A stretch of DNA of 64,000 bases from Weissella fangxianensis (lineage in GTDB: Bacteria > Bacillota > Bacilli > Lactobacillales > Lactobacillaceae). The translations under genes were made by a program, and so were the position numbers. The notes beneath the pieces were generated by a model, which did no database searches, was not told the DNA's origin, and saw only the letters and a program-made list of their open reading frames with translations. The stretch spans positions 62,001 to 126,000 of the forward strand of contig NZ_JAMXDB010000001.1 of assembly GCF_024718545.1 (NCBI RefSeq). The letters are read 5' to 3'. This document shows, piece by piece, positions 62,634 to 64,000 of the stretch; position 1 is the first letter of the stretch, and each line of letters starts with the position of its first letter.

Positions 62634-63560
62634 ATGAATAATACTGAATTATATGAGCGTTTAGGTATTGATAAAAATGCCTCACAAGATGAAATTAAGA
62701 AAGCTTACCGTAAGTTATCTAAGAAATATCACCCCGATATTAACCATGAGGCAGGTGCCGAGGAAAAATATAAGGAAGTTCAAGAAGCTTATGAGACGCT
62801 AGGTGATGAGCAAAAACGTGCCATGTACGACCAATATGGTGCTACTGACGGCCAACCTGGTGGCGGTCAAGGTGGTTTCGGCGGCTTTGGCGGTTTCGGT
62901 GGCGGCGGTGCCCAATATGGTGACTTCTCTGACCTTGGTGATATCTTTAGCCAAATGTTTGGTGGTGGCTTCCAAGATCCAAATCGCCCTCGTAAAGGAC
63001 AAGATTTACAATATCGTATGAACTTGACGTTCGAAGAGGCGGTCTTTGGTAAAGATACGACAATTTCGTACACTCGTTCTACTGATGATGGTAAGCAAGA
63101 AAGTAAAGAACTGAAGGTCACTGTGCCAGCAGGAGTTGAAAATGGTCAACAAATGCGCTTATCTGGTCAAGGTGAAGCTGGCTTTAACGGCGGACCTTAT
63201 GGTGATTTGTTTGTTGTATTCCATGTTGCACCATCTAAGGATGGTTTCGAGCGTGAAGGTGCTACGGTTTATTCACGAATGGGTGTTGACTTTGCTACTG
63301 CAACATTGGGTGGTGAAATTTCCGTTAAAACAGTAAACGGTGAGGTTAAACTTAAGGTACCAGCTGGAACAGCAACGGAGACTAATTTCCGATTGCGTGG
63401 TAAGGGTGCTCCTCACATGCGTAATAACAACAACAATGGTGATCACATCGTGACATTATATGTTGAAGTGCCAAAGAAATTGAACAAGGAGCAAAAGAAG
63501 GCCCTTGAAGCTTTCCGTGAGACAATGACTGGCGAGCATAAAAAAGGATTTTTCGGTTAA
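62634..63560 (+). CDS. dnaJ: DnaJ-type co-chaperone lacking the zinc-finger domain
   Basis: DnaJ stimulates the DnaK ATPase. The J domain has HPD at 33-35, followed by a Gly/Phe-rich linker (~72-95) and the C-terminal substrate-binding domains (~120-300). The central CxxCxGxG zinc-finger repeats of canonical DnaJ are absent: the protein has no cysteine. At 308 residues it is ~70 shorter than usual and is built like CbpA-type (class B) J proteins. It nevertheless sits in the standard dnaJ position of the operon. AGGAGG precedes the ATG. Confidence 0.94.
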   Translation: MNNTELYERLGIDKNASQDEIKKAYRKLSKKYHPDINHEAGAEEKYKEVQEAYETLGDEQKRAMYDQYGATDGQPGGGQGGFGGFGGFGGGGAQYGDFSDLGDIFSQMFGGGFQDPNRPRKGQDLQYRMNLTFEEAVFGKDTTISYTRSTDDGKQESKELKVTVPAGVENGQQMRLSGQGEAGFNGGPYGDLFVVFHVAPSKDGFEREGATVYSRMGVDFATATLGGEISVKTVNGEVKLKVPAGTATETNFRLRGKGAPHMRNNNNNGDHIVTLYVEVPKKLNKEQKKALEAFRETMTGEHKKGFFG

Positions 63561-63568
63561 TAAATAAC

Positions 63569-63604
63569 CACAAGTGACCTTTGTTTAAGGTTGCTTGTTT
63601 TTTT
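63569..63604 (+). terminator. terminator of the hrcA-dnaJ operon
   Basis: The stem ACAAGTGACC / GGTTGCTTGT (with G-T pairs) is followed by seven T. Confidence 0.85.
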
Positions 63605-63641
63605 ATATGTCATAATATACTGATGGATAGGGGTGTGCGAC

Positions 63642-63917
63642 TTGCAATTAGGGGAATTAAAAGTATCAGTAAATGGTATGTCTTTAAGTCGTCCAATTGC
63701 AACCCGCCTATTTGTCCCTAATTTTGAATCAATTAGAATCGTTGGCAAAGATGGGCACTATTTGATTTTAGAAATAGATAAGAATCAAGTAACAACAGTC
63801 AGTGATTTACAGCAGTATCAAGATGATAACTTAGAAATAGTTGTTCGTGATCGTGATCAAGTGTTACACAAAATTTACGGCTACCGCATTATTCAAGATG
63901 TTATTGTGTTGGGCTGA
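63642..63917 (+). CDS. small beta-rich protein of unknown function
   Basis: This 91-residue protein was not recognised. It starts at a TTG at 63642, because AGGGG at 63629-63633 lies eight bases before it; the GTG at 63633 is too close to this site. It is mostly short beta-strands (LKVSVNG, FESIRIVGKDGHYLILEID, LEIVVRD), with no membrane segment. A TATACT-like box lies near 63615. It is followed after 15 bases by the membrane-anchored gene at the window end, so they may be co-transcribed. Confidence 0.6.
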   Translation: MQLGELKVSVNGMSLSRPIATRLFVPNFESIRIVGKDGHYLILEIDKNQVTTVSDLQQYQDDNLEIVVRDRDQVLHKIYGYRIIQDVIVLG

Positions 63918-63932
63918 TTGAGGAAGGAAAGT

Positions 63933-64000
63933 ATGCAAAGACGAATCGGATGGCTTTTAGCAACAATTATCGGCATCGTTGCCATTATTGTTGTCTTAGT
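63933..64000 (+). CDS. N-terminus of a membrane-anchored or exported protein (partial)
   Basis: Only 22 codons are in the window. The start ATG at 63933 has AGGAAGGAAA ahead of it. The sequence is MQRRIGWLLATIIGIVAIIV, a basic tip and a hydrophobic stretch, so a signal peptide or membrane anchor. The function cannot be told from this piece. Confidence 0.7.
   Translation, partial: MQRRIGWLLATIIGIVAIIVVL

Overview
The window is a chromosomal stretch from a low-GC Gram-positive lactic acid bacterium. The best guess is the Weissella/Leuconostoc side of the Lactobacillaceae. This is inferred from a KxYKxGKxW-type signal peptide, a TagH-like ATPase ending in LysM, GW/glucan-binding-type wall repeats, tributyrin-esterase-like hydrolases, and a CIRCE-controlled hrcA-grpE-dnaK-dnaJ operon. 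No tRNA, rRNA, CRISPR array or prophage was seen.

Layout. (1) 0-9.6 kb is housekeeping and accessory: a cold-shock protein, an RluA-type pseudouridine synthase, a LysM/CAP wall protein, an M29 aminopeptidase on the minus strand, msrA-msrB, a large HTH regulator, and several membrane-anchored unknowns. A family of structured ~134-bp repeats sits here: three tandem copies at 4171-4590, one inverted copy at 9469-9589, and a terminal fragment at 2869-2884. (2) 9.8-29.2 kb is a teichoic-acid (poly-glycerol-phosphate) locus: LicD, TagH/TagG exporter, TagD, several TagF-type polymerases and GT4 glycosyltransferases (two of them fused), SGNH hydrolases and small unknowns. From about 20.3 kb it becomes conspicuously AT-rich, and this stretch ends at a decayed ISL3-type transposase (29.6-30.8 kb), so it looks like an exchanged cassette. 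(3) 31-47.4 kb holds glmS, a candidate structured small RNA behind it, two EstA-type esterases flanking an LtaS-like phosphoglycerol transferase, an SDR, a TagB/TagF-like enzyme, a large membrane protein, and two secreted wall hydrolases (C39-type peptidase and GH25 muramidase) that share the same wall-binding repeats. (4) 47.5-58.8 kb starts with a methionine aminopeptidase gene and continues with a Wzx/Wzy-type exopolysaccharide locus: priming sugar transferase, chain-length protein, polymerase, DUF4422 transferase, UDP-galactopyranose mutase, acyltransferase, flippase, two GT2 enzymes and a secreted SGNH hydrolase. (5) 58.9-63.6 kb is the hrcA-grpE-dnaK-dnaJ operon with two CIRCE operators, followed by a small unknown gene and the start of a membrane-anchored protein cut by the window end.

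Together the middle 45 kb is mostly a cell-surface factory. GlmS supplies amino sugar. TagD supplies CDP-glycerol for the TagF/TagB-type transferases, GT4 enzymes probably glycosylate the polymer, and TagGH exports it. The Wzx/Wzy locus makes a second polymer, probably with galactofuranose. The most unusual items are the TagF-GT4 fusion with a ~500-residue SH3b/GW-like insertion splitting the GT4 domain, the covarying structured repeat family, and the compact three-hairpin RNA candidate downstream of glmS. All calls are from reading the sequence; no database search was run.
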